This document shows, piece after piece, positions 49,601 to 58,189 of a stretch of DNA of 64,000 nucleotides. Below the pieces are notes generated by a model that saw only the letters and a program-made list of their open reading frames with translations, was not told where the DNA came from and made no database searches. The stretch comes from Nocardioides daejeonensis (GTDB taxonomy: Bacteria > Actinomycetota > Actinomycetes > Propionibacteriales > Nocardioidaceae): assembly GCF_003194585.1 (NCBI RefSeq), contig NZ_QHKZ01000011.1:1-64000 (forward strand), written 5' to 3'. The stretch's first letter is position 1. Each line of letters begins with the position of its first letter. A program made the position numbers and the translations under genes.

Positions 49601-49661
49601 GCGCGCCCAAGTGACGGGTTGAGTGCGCTCAAATGACGGGTTGAGTGCGCGCACATGGTCT
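49596..49661. repeat. Three 22-bp tandem units after the hydrolase gene
   Basis: Units beginning GTTGAG at 49596, 49618 and 49640 (exact 22-base spacing); the consensus is GTTGAGTGCGCTCAAATGACGG with a few changes in the first and third. Each contains a short palindrome (TTGAG/CTCAA). It fills the whole gap between the hydrolase and the convergent anti-sigma-like gene. Confidence 0.8.
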
Positions 49662-49664
49662 CCC

Positions 49665-50477
49665 TCAGAAGGCCTTCGCGCGCATCGCCTCGGTGTCGGT
49701 GAAGCGCTCGACGACCTGGCCGTCGGAGTCGAGGAAGGTGAAGGTCAGCTTGCTTGCCCGTGCGGTGGCTCGCATGGGGAAGGCGTCGTGCTTCCACGAG
49801 CCGGGCAGCGTGCCGGCATAGCCGCCGGTCTGCGGGTCGACGTCGAACGTGGTGTCGAGCGACGTCCCGGTCCACGGCACCACCCCGGTCACACGCACAC
49901 TGGCCGCGCCGGATTCGGTCGATCCATAGACGACCGGATACCAGCCGCCGGTGCGCCAGCCGGCGTCGCCAGGTGCGGCGGCGTCGGTGCTGACGATCTG
50001 GATGCTGGGGTAGCCCGGTTGACGGACGGGCGCGGTGCCGCAGCCGCTGCCGCCGTTCCACATCTGGTTGTGAGACTCGCCGGCGGGGATGTGCGAACTC
50101 GCCTCGCACTCACCGTGTGCGCCGCTGACGGGGGTGGTCCGCCAGACGACGAACCCGGTCCCGTCCGGGAGGGTGACGTCGACGATGACCCGAAGGTCGT
50201 CGGCCAGTTCTGGCCCACCCCATTCCGCCACGTTCTCGCGCACGGTGTCGGGCGCGTCCTTGCCGCCGAGTGCCGGCAGCTGGCCCGTCGCCCAGGCCGC
50301 CCCTCCGCCGGCCAGCAGCGCGCCGACAGTAGCCAGGGCGGCGACCTGACGACGTCGGTGCCGCCTCGGCGCCCCGACGGGATCGGCGAGGATCTCCCGC
50401 AGGGTGCTGGCCTCCCACTCCTCGTCGAGCGGGCTGGTCGGCGGGCGAAGCGCTTCGAGCATGCGCAGGTCGGTCAT
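49665..50477 (-). CDS. Anti-sigma-like membrane protein paired with the ECF sigma factor
   Basis: A 270-residue protein; ATG 50477 overlaps the stop of the sigma-factor gene. Residues 1-42 are cytoplasmic and basic toward the membrane, one transmembrane segment lies at about 44-65 (QVAALATVGALLAGGGAAWA), and the rest is extracytoplasmic with beta-rich sequence. Position and topology fit a sigma regulator, but no zinc-binding HxxxCxxC anti-sigma motif is visible, so it may be a different kind of regulator or a target gene. Confidence 0.7.
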   Translation of the reverse strand: MTDLRMLEALRPPTSPLDEEWEASTLREILADPVGAPRRHRRRQVAALATVGALLAGGGAAWATGQLPALGGKDAPDTVRENVAEWGGPELADDLRVIVDVTLPDGTGFVVWRTTPVSGAHGECEASSHIPAGESHNQMWNGGSGCGTAPVRQPGYPSIQIVSTDAAAPGDAGWRTGGWYPVVYGSTESGAASVRVTGVVPWTGTSLDTTFDVDPQTGGYAGTLPGSWKHDAFPMRATARASKLTFTFLDSDGQVVERFTDTEAMRAKAF

Positions 50478-50995
50478 GGCGTCTCCTGGATCGGTCGCAG
50501 TGCGGGGGAGGGCAGGGGGTCGGTGGCGAGCAAGCGGGCGCGTGCCCGGCTGAGTCGCTTGCGGAAGGCGGCAGGCCGGAGGCCGAGCGCCCGGGCGGCC
50601 TCGTCGTTCGAGAGGCCGTCCCAGGCCACGAGGAGCAGTGCCTCGCGGTGCTCCGGGTCGAGGGTGGCCAGCCGCTCCAGCGCTTCGCGGCGGCTGAGGG
50701 AGACGTCCGATACGTCGGCTGCGTGGGCGGCCACGGCGTCCAGCAGCGCGATCCGCTCTGCCAGGGCCCGATGCCGCACGGTGCCGCGGATCCGGTTGCT
50801 GATCACCTTGCGTGCCGTGCTCAGCAGCCAGCCGATCGGTGGGTCGGGGACCTCCTCCCAACGTCGCCAGGCATGGAGGAACGTCTCGGCGACCACGTCG
50901 GCGGCCTCCTCGCCCACGTGGCGGCGCGCGAAGGCGGCGACGCGGGGCGCCTCGGTCCGCCAGCAGGCGGTGAAGGACTCCTCACGGGTGCTCAC
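50474..50995 (-). CDS. ECF-type RNA polymerase sigma factor
   Basis: A 173-residue sigma-70 factor; GTG 50995 overlaps the stop of the membrane-protein gene (GTGA). Region 2 is at about 10-75 (EEAADVVAETFLHAWRR, IGWLLSTARKVISNRIRG) and region 4 at about 105-155 (LDPEHREALLLVAWDGLSND, AARALGLRPAAFRKRLSRAR). It is coupled on both sides by overlaps, to a membrane protein upstream and an anti-sigma-like protein downstream. Confidence 0.9.
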   Translation of the reverse strand: MSTREESFTACWRTEAPRVAAFARRHVGEEAADVVAETFLHAWRRWEEVPDPPIGWLLSTARKVISNRIRGTVRHRALAERIALLDAVAAHAADVSDVSLSRREALERLATLDPEHREALLLVAWDGLSNDEAARALGLRPAAFRKRLSRARARLLATDPLPSPALRPIQETP

Positions 50996-52026
50996 ACTGG
51001 GAAGTGTCCGGCAGGTGTGCCGTTGTGACCCTCCTCGGCAACGTTGGATCCACGGCTTCGCCGACGCGCCAGCGCCACGCCGACCCCAAGGGCGAGAAGC
51101 ACGAAGACGGCGGACTGGACGTCCTTGGTGAGCGGGTCGACCCCTGCCGGGGTGGGGAACGTGAAGGAGAGCAGCGTGCGCGAGAGCAGTGCGCCCCAGG
51201 CGAGGAAGCCGACGTGCTGCCAGCTCCAGTCGGGCGAGGCCGACCAGCGGCGCACCAACAGCACCGCGAGGCCGAGGATTGCCAGCTGGGTGAGCAGTCC
51301 CGGCCATCCCGGCAGCTGGTCGAGGCAGGAGAAGAGCGCCAGACTGGTGAGAGCGATCGCCCAGGGCGGGGGCGTCCGCCGGTTCGCGAGCCGGGTGACC
51401 GGGCGCCCCAGCGGACTCAGCGCCAGGGCCACCAGTGCCACGGCGAGGCCCACGACGAAGGCGTAGTGCCCCCAGGAGGCCTCGATCGGATTCTCCGGCT
51501 CGCGGTTGATGGCGATCGCCACTCCGACGCAGAGCAGCGCCAGGACGCTGGCGCCGAACCCTCCGAGCCAGGGGCGGTCCTGCCCACGCCGGGCCAGCGT
51601 CTCCACCAGCGCCAACGGCGCCCCGATGCTCATCAGCACGTGTCCGCCGGCCCAGGAGACGAGGGCGTAGAGGCCGACGCCGCCGACCGATGCGCTGGCC
51701 ACGAACTCCGCGTAGTAATCGATCTCCGGCACGTCGGGCGTGAAGAGCGAACGGTCGACGACTCCCGTCATCAACACTCCGAACGCCGCGGCGAGCAGCA
51801 GCCGGGCCGACCACCCGCGCCCGGTCCGCACCGTCAGCTCACGGATCAGAAGCGCGGCGCCGCCGTACAGGGGGGCCAGGAAGAGCACGAAGAAGACCTG
51901 TTCGGCCAACTGGCCGGTCGTCTCCAGGTAGGCCTGGATCAGCTCGGCGGTCATCGGCGCCGCGACCAGCACCGCGACGACAGCGACGATCCGGGTACGG
52001 CGCGGGGCTGGGGCGAGCGTCGGCAT
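50992..52026 (-). CDS. Multi-spanning membrane protein of unknown function
   Basis: A 344-residue protein with roughly nine to ten hydrophobic segments spread evenly (for example IVAVVAVLVAAPMTAELIQA, VFFVLFLAPLYGGAALLI, AIALTSLALFSCLDQLPG). The pattern LAPLYGGAALLIRE-TVRTGRGW recalls small actinobacterial membrane proteins next to ABC exporters or sigma factors. No catalytic motif. It lies 20 bases downstream of the ABC permease and overlaps the sigma gene. Confidence 0.78.
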   Translation of the reverse strand: MPTLAPAPRRTRIVAVVAVLVAAPMTAELIQAYLETTGQLAEQVFFVLFLAPLYGGAALLIRELTVRTGRGWSARLLLAAAFGVLMTGVVDRSLFTPDVPEIDYYAEFVASASVGGVGLYALVSWAGGHVLMSIGAPLALVETLARRGQDRPWLGGFGASVLALLCVGVAIAINREPENPIEASWGHYAFVVGLAVALVALALSPLGRPVTRLANRRTPPPWAIALTSLALFSCLDQLPGWPGLLTQLAILGLAVLLVRRWSASPDWSWQHVGFLAWGALLSRTLLSFTFPTPAGVDPLTKDVQSAVFVLLALGVGVALARRRSRGSNVAEEGHNGTPAGHFPV

Positions 52027-52046
52027 CGCCCCAGCCTCGCACCAGC

Positions 52047-52841
52047 TCACGCGCGCCGCATCCCGCGCACGCCGACCCAGACCCCGAAGGCGGCGACCAG
52101 GGCGCCACCGGCGAAGCCCGCGGCGATGACGTCGAGGTTCCACATGCCGGAGAAGAGCTCGCGCTGCGCGTCCACCACGTAGGTCAACGGGTTGAGGTCG
52201 GAGAGGAAGCGCAGCCAGCCGGGAGCGCCGTCCAGCGGCAGCAGGATGCCGGCGAGCAGCAGCACCGGGAAGATCAACGTCTGCTGCACGGTCCAGAAGA
52301 GCCACTCCTGCCCCTCGGCCACCAACGCCAGGGCGAACGACAGGGAGCCGACGCCGATGCTGAAGAGCGCCAGCATCGCCACGCCGACCAGCACGCCGCC
52401 CAGGTGCAGGTCGAAGCTGAACGGGGTGACTACGACCAGGATGATCGCGGTCTGCATCATCAGCGGCACGATCTCCTTGCAGGCCCGCCCGACCAGCAGG
52501 GAGGAGCGGCTCAGTGGGGAGACCAGCATCCGCTCGTGGGAGCCTGAGATCATCTCGTCGCTCAGGTTCGCGCCGGTGAACGAGGCGCCCATCAGACAGG
52601 TCATCGCCACGATGCCGGGCACGAACCACTGCAGTGCCGATCCGCCCGGGGTGCTCGGCAGCAACGGCGCGAAGAGTCCGAGGAAGACGAGCGGCTGCAC
52701 CATGGCGAAGAGCACCGAGGCCGGCTCGCGCCACAACGGCTTGAGCTCGCGGGTCATCACGTTCCAGGTGTCGGCCAGGAACCCGCTGGGAGGTACGTCG
52801 GCGACCTGGGTGGTTGAGGCGGTTGCGGTCAGGGTGGTCAT
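52047..52841 (-). CDS. ABC-2 type exporter permease (DrrB-like)
   Basis: A 264-residue permease; ATG 52841 overlaps the ATPase stop (ATGA). Six membrane segments, with the ABC-2 family segments LWREPASVLFAMVQPLVFL, SHERMLVSPLSRSSLLVGR and LNPLTYVVDAQRELFSG. Together with the ATPase at 52838-53845 it forms a DrrAB-like exporter for a lipophilic compound or drug. Confidence 0.92.
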   Translation of the reverse strand: MTTLTATASTTQVADVPPSGFLADTWNVMTRELKPLWREPASVLFAMVQPLVFLGLFAPLLPSTPGGSALQWFVPGIVAMTCLMGASFTGANLSDEMISGSHERMLVSPLSRSSLLVGRACKEIVPLMMQTAIILVVVTPFSFDLHLGGVLVGVAMLALFSIGVGSLSFALALVAEGQEWLFWTVQQTLIFPVLLLAGILLPLDGAPGWLRFLSDLNPLTYVVDAQRELFSGMWNLDVIAAGFAGGALVAAFGVWVGVRGMRRA

Positions 52842-53845
52842 GCTGCTGCTCCTTCGGGGGTGGTCTGCTGGTTGGCCTCGCGGAGACTGCGGCCGGTGAG
52901 GTCGAGGAACACGTCGTCGAGCGTCGGACGGGTGATCTCGACCCCGGTGACGGTGAGCCCGCTGGTCTGCAGGTCGGCGATGAGTGCCGGTGCCTGCTCG
53001 TGGGCACCCGGCGCCCGCACCTCGACCGACGTCCCGGCGCGGTGGACACTCGCTCCCGGCAGGCCGGCCGCTCGCTCCGCGGCGTGGGTGGCACGCTGCT
53101 CGGAGTCGAAGCGGAGCTGCACCCGGTCGCCGAGGCGGTCCTTGAGCCTGGTGGCGCTGTCGTCGGCGATCATCCGGCCGTGGTCGATCACCACGACCCG
53201 CTCGGCGAGGGCGTCGGCCTCCTCGAGGTAGTGGGTGGTGAGCACGATTGTCGAGCCGGTCTGCTGATGCAGCCGCCGGACGAGCTCCTGCAGGTTGGCC
53301 CGGTTCTGTGGGTCGAGGCCGGTCGACGGCTCGTCCAGGAAGAGGACACGAGGCAGGTGCACCAGCCCCATCGCGATGTCGAGCCGGCGGCGCTGTCCAC
53401 CGGAGAGCGAGGTGACCTTGCGGTCGGCTACCGCCTCCAGGTCGAGGTCGGCGATCAGCTCCGCCGCCCGGTCGCGGGCGTGCTGACGGGAGAGGCCGTG
53501 GGCACGGCCCTGACTGATCAGCTCGTCGCGACCGCGCTGCTGGTGCCCCGCGCCGTTGCCCTGGCCGACGTACCCGATCGCCCGGCGTACGGCGCGGGGG
53601 TCGGCGGCGACGTCGTGGCCGGCCACGGTCGCGGTGCCGGAGGTGGGGGTGAGCAGCGTGGTGAGCATGCGGAGGGTGGTCGACTTCCCGGCGCCGTTGG
53701 GGCCGAGGAAGGCGACCAGCTCGCCCTGGTCGATGGTCAGGTCGAGGCTGCGGACGGCTTCGACGATCTCCTTGCGGACGGTGAAGTGACGGGTCAGCCC
53801 GCGGGTCACGATCGCCGGTCCCTGGTCGATGTGGTGGGTGGTCAT
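52838..53845 (-). CDS. ABC exporter ATP-binding protein (DrrA-like)
   Basis: A 335-residue ATPase. ATG 53845 is preferred over a longer frame starting at 53887 because it leaves room for the divergent promoter. Walker A GPNGAGKST (about 53-61), a Q-loop replaced by GYVGQGNG, signature LSGGQRRRLDIA, Walker B VLFLDEPSTGLDP and the H-loop THYLEEADAL. The C-terminal extension with TLDDVFLDLTGRSLRE is typical of the DrrA/daunorubicin-resistance group. First gene of a five-gene leftward unit. Confidence 0.93.
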   Translation of the reverse strand: MTTHHIDQGPAIVTRGLTRHFTVRKEIVEAVRSLDLTIDQGELVAFLGPNGAGKSTTLRMLTTLLTPTSGTATVAGHDVAADPRAVRRAIGYVGQGNGAGHQQRGRDELISQGRAHGLSRQHARDRAAELIADLDLEAVADRKVTSLSGGQRRRLDIAMGLVHLPRVLFLDEPSTGLDPQNRANLQELVRRLHQQTGSTIVLTTHYLEEADALAERVVVIDHGRMIADDSATRLKDRLGDRVQLRFDSEQRATHAAERAAGLPGASVHRAGTSVEVRAPGAHEQAPALIADLQTSGLTVTGVEITRPTLDDVFLDLTGRSLREANQQTTPEGAAA

Positions 53846-53894
53846 GGATCCAGTCCATCTGCCCTTGCGGTCACTTTCTGTCCTCAATCGAACC

Positions 53895-53900
53895 TAATCT
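53895..53900 (+). promoter_or_regulatory. Probable -10 box of a leaderless transcript
   Basis: TAATCT lies 6 bases upstream of the ATG of the WYL regulator and there is no ribosome-binding site between them. That spacing places the transcription start at the start codon, a common arrangement in actinobacteria. No convincing -35 box. Confidence 0.45.
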
Positions 53901-53906
53901 GGGCCC

Positions 53907-54848
53907 ATGGCGAACACGAGTGCGCGGATGCTGCGGCTGCTCTCCTTGCTGCAGACCCATCGCTACTGGCCGGGGTCGGAGCTGTCGCAGCGGTTGGAGG
54001 TGAGTCCGCGGACCCTGCGGCGCGACATCGACCGGCTCCGTGAGCTCGGCTACCCGGTCGATGCGGTCCGCGGCGTCGCGGGCGGCTATCAGCTGCAGGC
54101 CGGCGGTCAGCTGCCGCCGCTGTTGCTGGAGGACGAGGAGGCGGTCGCGATCGCCGTCGGGCTGCGTACCGCGGCAGCCAGCGCGGTCACCGGCCTGCAC
54201 GACAGCTCGCTGGCCGCCCTGACCAAGGTGGTCTCGCTCATGCCGCCGCGGCTGCGCCGCCGGATCGACGCGCTGCAGTCCCAGACCCAGCCCGCGGCGC
54301 CCTGGGGACCGACCGTCGACGCCGACGCGCTGATCACCCTGGCCCAGGGCTGCCGCGACGACGAGACGCTGCGCTTCGGCTACACCGCCCGCGCCGGCGA
54401 GGAGACTCGTCGCCACGTCGAGCCGCACAAGCTGGTCAGCCTCGGCAGCCGGTGGTATCTCGTCGCCTACTGCCGCGACCGCAACGACTGGCGCAGCTTC
54501 CGGGTCGACCGGATCGCGAGCCCGACGCTGACCGGCGTCCGCTTCCGGCAGCGGGAGCTGCCCGCCGAAGACGCCCTCGCCTTCGTCCGGGCAGGCATCC
54601 GCTCCATCCCCACGACCTACGAGGTGCGCGTCCGGGTGGACGCCCCGGCAGAGCACGTCGCTGCCGTGGTCGGCCGCTGGGGTACGGCGACCGCCACCGA
54701 CGCGGGCACGCTGCTGGAGATGAGGGTCGACGACCTCTTCTGGCCGCTCGCTGTCCTGGCCTCGCTCGACGCCGACGTCACCGTGGAGTCGCCTCCCGGG
54801 CTGAGGGACGCCGTACGGCGGGCGGGGGAGCGGTTCCGGCGGGCATAG
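53907..54848 (+). CDS. YafY-type regulator with HTH and WYL domains
   Basis: A 313-residue protein. The N-terminal HTH_11 domain (MLRLLSLLQTHRYWPG, LEVSPRTLRRDIDRLREL) is followed by GVAGGYQL and, from about residue 140, a WYL domain (ETLRFGYTARAGEETRRHVE, KLVSLGSRWYLVAYCRDR, WRSFRVDRI). WYL domains bind nucleic acid or small ligands. It faces the DrrAB-like exporter across a 61-base gap and may repress or activate it. Confidence 0.9.
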   Translation: MANTSARMLRLLSLLQTHRYWPGSELSQRLEVSPRTLRRDIDRLRELGYPVDAVRGVAGGYQLQAGGQLPPLLLEDEEAVAIAVGLRTAAASAVTGLHDSSLAALTKVVSLMPPRLRRRIDALQSQTQPAAPWGPTVDADALITLAQGCRDDETLRFGYTARAGEETRRHVEPHKLVSLGSRWYLVAYCRDRNDWRSFRVDRIASPTLTGVRFRQRELPAEDALAFVRAGIRSIPTTYEVRVRVDAPAEHVAAVVGRWGTATATDAGTLLEMRVDDLFWPLAVLASLDADVTVESPPGLRDAVRRAGERFRRA

Positions 54849-54859
54849 AGTGACCCGCC

Positions 54860-56341
54860 GTGCCAGCAGCCGAACCCCTCAGTCCCTCCGTGCTCACCGT
54901 CCTCCGCTCGCCGCGCCTGCTGCGGATCGAGGTCGTGGCCGGACTGGTGGTGGCGTTGGCGCTGATCCCCGAGGCGCTCTCCTTCTCGGTGCTGGCCGGC
55001 GTGGACCCGCGGGTGGGACTCTTCACCAGCTTCACGATGGCTGTCGCGGCCGGGCTGCTCGGCGGCCGGCCGGCCATGGTCTCCGGCGCTGCGGGTGCCA
55101 CGGCGTTGGTGATCGCGCCGCTGGTCGCCGACCACGGCATGGACTACCTGGTGGCGACCGTCCTGCTTGCCGGGCTCCTGCAGGTGCTGCTCGGCCTGCT
55201 CGGCCTGGGGCGGCTGATGCGCTTCATTCCGCGCTCGGTCATGGTGGGGTTCGTCAACTCGCTGTGCATCCTGATCTTCGCCGCGCAGGTGCCGCACCTC
55301 GTCGACCACGGGTGGACGGTCGCGGCCATCGGCGCGCTCGGCGTCGGCCTGATGGTGCTGGTGCCCCGGCTGACCCGCGTGGTCCCGGCGCCGCTGGTCA
55401 CTGTGGTCGCCCTGACCGCGCTGGTGTGGGTGACCGGCTCCGGCGCTCCCCAGCTCTCCGGTGAGGGGGACCTCCCCGACGGCCTACCGCACCTGCTGCT
55501 TCCCGATGTTCCCGTCACCGGGGAGACGTTGCGGATCATCGCGCCGTACGCCCTGGGCATGGCGCTGGTCGGGCTCATGGAGTCGTTGATGACCGCCAAG
55601 CTCGTCGACGACCTCACGGACACCCGTTCCGACAAGACCCGCGAAGCGCTCGGGCAAGGCGGCGCCAACCTCGTCACCGGGCTCTTCGGCGGCATGGGCG
55701 GCTGCGCGATGATCGGCCAGACCATGGTCAACGTGAAGGAGGCAGGCGGGCGCAGCCGGGTCTCCTCGGTGCTGGCCGGAGTCTGGCTGCTCGCCCTCTG
55801 CGTCGGCCTCGGTGAGACGGTCGGCCGGATCCCCATGGCGGCGCTCGCCGCGGTGATGGCGGTCGTGGCGGTGACCACCTTCGACTGGCGCAGCATCACG
55901 CCGGCCACGCTCCGACGGATGCCGCGGGCCGAGACCGCCGTCATGGTCACCACCGTGGCCGCCGTCGTGGCTACTCGCAACCTCGCCATCGGCGTCATCG
56001 CAGGCGTCCTGGTGGCCATGATGCTCTTCGCGCGCCGGGTCGCCCACCTGGTCGGCGTACGTCGCGTGGTCCGGCCCGACCACGTCGTCTACCAGGTCAC
56101 CGGTGAGCTCTTCTTCGCCTCCAGCAACGACCTCTACACCCAGTTCTCCTACGCGGCCGACCCGGAGCGGGTGGTCATCGACCTGTCCGCATCGCACGTC
56201 TGGGACGCCTCCACCGTCGCCGCGCTGGATGCGGTGGAGGCGAAGTACGCCCGCCTCGGCAAGCGGGTCGAGATCCGGGGGCTCAACCACGCAAGCGCCC
56301 AGATGCACGAGCGTCTCACCGGCCAGCTCGGCGTCGATTAG
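54860..56341 (+). CDS. SulP-family inorganic anion transporter with STAS domain
   Basis: A 493-residue transporter; GTG 54860, 11 bases after the WYL gene. It has the SulP opening EVVAGLVVALALIPEALSFSVLAGVDPRVGLF, about ten further membrane segments, GGMGGCAMIGQTMVNVKEAGGRSR (conserved in SulP) and a C-terminal STAS domain from about residue 405 (VVIDLSASHVWDASTVAALD). SulP proteins carry sulfate, bicarbonate or similar anions; which one is unknown. Confidence 0.93.
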   Translation: MPAAEPLSPSVLTVLRSPRLLRIEVVAGLVVALALIPEALSFSVLAGVDPRVGLFTSFTMAVAAGLLGGRPAMVSGAAGATALVIAPLVADHGMDYLVATVLLAGLLQVLLGLLGLGRLMRFIPRSVMVGFVNSLCILIFAAQVPHLVDHGWTVAAIGALGVGLMVLVPRLTRVVPAPLVTVVALTALVWVTGSGAPQLSGEGDLPDGLPHLLLPDVPVTGETLRIIAPYALGMALVGLMESLMTAKLVDDLTDTRSDKTREALGQGGANLVTGLFGGMGGCAMIGQTMVNVKEAGGRSRVSSVLAGVWLLALCVGLGETVGRIPMAALAAVMAVVAVTTFDWRSITPATLRRMPRAETAVMVTTVAAVVATRNLAIGVIAGVLVAMMLFARRVAHLVGVRRVVRPDHVVYQVTGELFFASSNDLYTQFSYAADPERVVIDLSASHVWDASTVAALDAVEAKYARLGKRVEIRGLNHASAQMHERLTGQLGVD

Positions 56342-56453
56342 GGGCTGCTGCGGCTGGAGCGGCGCGTCGGGCGTGGAGGCGATCCTCAGGCGACCGGCGC
56401 TGCTACCCTGACGCGGCGCCGCCTGCTTGCCACCCGACCGAAGGAGGGGCCCC

Positions 56454-56510
56454 ATGACCCGACTTCCGGTCCCGACCGCGCAGCGGCCGGTCGGTCCCGT
56501 TCCCGGGTGA
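56454..56510 (+). CDS. Possible 18-residue leader peptide before the PucR gene
   Basis: ATG 56454 is preceded by AAGGAGGGG, the strongest ribosome-binding site noted in the window, and opens an 18-codon frame (MTRLPVPTAQRPVGPVPG, then TGA). Only four bases separate its stop from the ATG of the PucR-like gene, which itself has no good site. Translation of the short frame may therefore drive or gate translation of the regulator. It may also be non-functional. Confidence 0.35.
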   Translation: MTRLPVPTAQRPVGPVPG

Positions 56511-56514
56511 GGCG

Positions 56515-57783
56515 ATGAGCAGCGGCACGCCTCGGCCTGCGCACGGACCCATCACCGCGCCCGCGCCTCCGCCCTCGGAGGAGGACCGGCGGCGGGTCGC
56601 GGACTGGGTCGAGGAATGGCGCGAGCAGATGGCGGTCGAAGCGACCGAGGCGATCCTGGCCGCCGTCGAGGGATACCGCGGTCGCGGGCAGGAGGCCGAT
56701 GTCGCGCGCCACTGCGCCCAGATCTTCGAGGTCTTCGCAACCACGATCCGCGAAGGCCGGGAGCCGGTGCTGGCCGACTTCCCGTGGACAGCGGGGCATG
56801 CGGCCAAACGGGTGGACAGCGGGGTCTCGCTGGCCGACTTCCTCAAGGCGTTCCGGGTCGGGCAGCTGGCGCTGTGGCGCAGCCTCGTCTACTACGCCCG
56901 CGAGGAGCAGCAGCCCCTCGAGGCGCTGCTCGGCTTCGTCGACCACGTGATGCTGACCGTCGAGGTCGGCAGCACCGCTGCCGCGACGTCGTACCTGGAG
57001 GAGCAGCAGTACCGGGTGGCTGATCGGGAGCGGCTACAGCGGGCTGTGGTCGAGGACCTGCTCAGCGGCCTGCCGCCTGCCACCGCCGGCCGTGAACGGG
57101 TGCTCCGGGAGGCGGACATCCATGCCGACGACACGTTCATCGTCGTGACGGCGACCGCCGCCGGAACGGGTGCCGACGACGAGCGCGTCGACGCGTTGGT
57201 GACGACGGCGCGCTCCGGGCTCGCACACGCAGGTCCCGGTCTCTTCGTGCCGCGCCACAACGAGCTCGTCGGGATCGTGACACTTCGCGGCCGCCCCGTC
57301 GCGGAGGCGATCGACGCGCTGAGGTCGGTGCGTGAGCGCATCGCCGGGCGTGGGCTGCCGCTGTCGATCGGCATCAGCACCTCTCACGTGGGGCTGGGCG
57401 CGGTCCGCGAGGCCTACAACGAGGCGGTGCTCGCCCGCGACAGCCTCGACCAGCGGGGTGGGGTGGTCTCGATCTCGAGCCTCTCCGCCCTCAACTACCT
57501 GGTCCGCCGCCCGGACGCCACTGCGCAGCGCCTCGTCCGGCCCGAGGTGCATGCCTTCTTCGCCGAGGACGCGGCCGCCGACGGCATCTACGCCGAGACC
57601 CTCCAGGCGTTCGCCGATCACCACCTCAACGCCCGGGAGGCGGCGCGAGCGATCCACGTGCACGTCAACACCGTCTACTACCGCCTCGAGCGGATCGCAT
57701 CGCGCACCCACACCGACCTACGCAAGATCGACGAGCTCGTGGAGCTGCTCCTTGCCATCCGGGCTGCCGCTCAGGAGCAGTGA
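56515..57783 (+). CDS. PucR-family regulator (CdaR-type)
   Basis: A 422-residue protein. After a Pro-rich N-terminus comes a helical region with the RsbT co-antagonist-like/PucR sensing fold (EWREQMAVEATEAILAAVEG), a GGDEF-like central domain (DTFIVVTATAAGTGADDERV, GLPLSIGISTSHVGLGAVRE, AYNEAVLARDSLDQRGG) and the C-terminal PucR HTH (HHLNAREAARAIHVHVNTVY, YRLERIASRTHTDLRK). ATG 56515 follows a short upstream frame by four bases. Such regulators often respond to purines, sugars or amino acids; target unknown. Confidence 0.9.
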   Translation: MSSGTPRPAHGPITAPAPPPSEEDRRRVADWVEEWREQMAVEATEAILAAVEGYRGRGQEADVARHCAQIFEVFATTIREGREPVLADFPWTAGHAAKRVDSGVSLADFLKAFRVGQLALWRSLVYYAREEQQPLEALLGFVDHVMLTVEVGSTAAATSYLEEQQYRVADRERLQRAVVEDLLSGLPPATAGRERVLREADIHADDTFIVVTATAAGTGADDERVDALVTTARSGLAHAGPGLFVPRHNELVGIVTLRGRPVAEAIDALRSVRERIAGRGLPLSIGISTSHVGLGAVREAYNEAVLARDSLDQRGGVVSISSLSALNYLVRRPDATAQRLVRPEVHAFFAEDAAADGIYAETLQAFADHHLNAREAARAIHVHVNTVYYRLERIASRTHTDLRKIDELVELLLAIRAAAQEQ

Positions 57784-57820
57784 GCGCCCCCGCGCTCTGC
57801 CGCTGTGATCTGATGGCCGA

Positions 57821-58189
57821 GTGCCCCGCAGACTCATCCCCGCCCCCGCCGCGGAGGTACGCCGTGCCCTCGCCATCCGTGCGGAGGGCACGGCCGGACG
57901 GCCCGAGCTGAAGACGCTCACCAAGCACTATCTGGCATTGCTCCAGGAGCGTGCTCCCGGCGCCTCGGTCGAGGTCCGCGTGCCGCCGTACGCCGCGGTG
58001 CAGGTCATCGCAGGCGTCCGGCACACCCGGGGCACACCCCCGGCGGTCGTGGAGACCGACGCGGAGACCTGGCTCGCGCTGGCGGTGGGTGAGCTCACCT
58101 GGGCCAGCGCACTGGACTCCGGCCGGGTCCGGGCAAGTGGCGAGCGTACCGATCTGTCCCTCTACCTGCCTCTGGAAGGAGCGCGTTGA
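57821..58189 (+). CDS. Sterol carrier family (bacterial SCP-like) protein
   Basis: A 122-residue protein; GTG 57821. Segments PELKTLTKHYLALLQERAPG, VEVRVPPYAAVQVIAG, ETDAETWLALAVGELTWASA and RVRASGERTDLSLYLPL match the small SCP-2-like family common in actinobacteria near purine genes. It probably binds a lipid or other hydrophobic ligand. It overlaps the next gene (TGATG). Confidence 0.82.
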   Translation: MPRRLIPAPAAEVRRALAIRAEGTAGRPELKTLTKHYLALLQERAPGASVEVRVPPYAAVQVIAGVRHTRGTPPAVVETDAETWLALAVGELTWASALDSGRVRASGERTDLSLYLPLEGAR

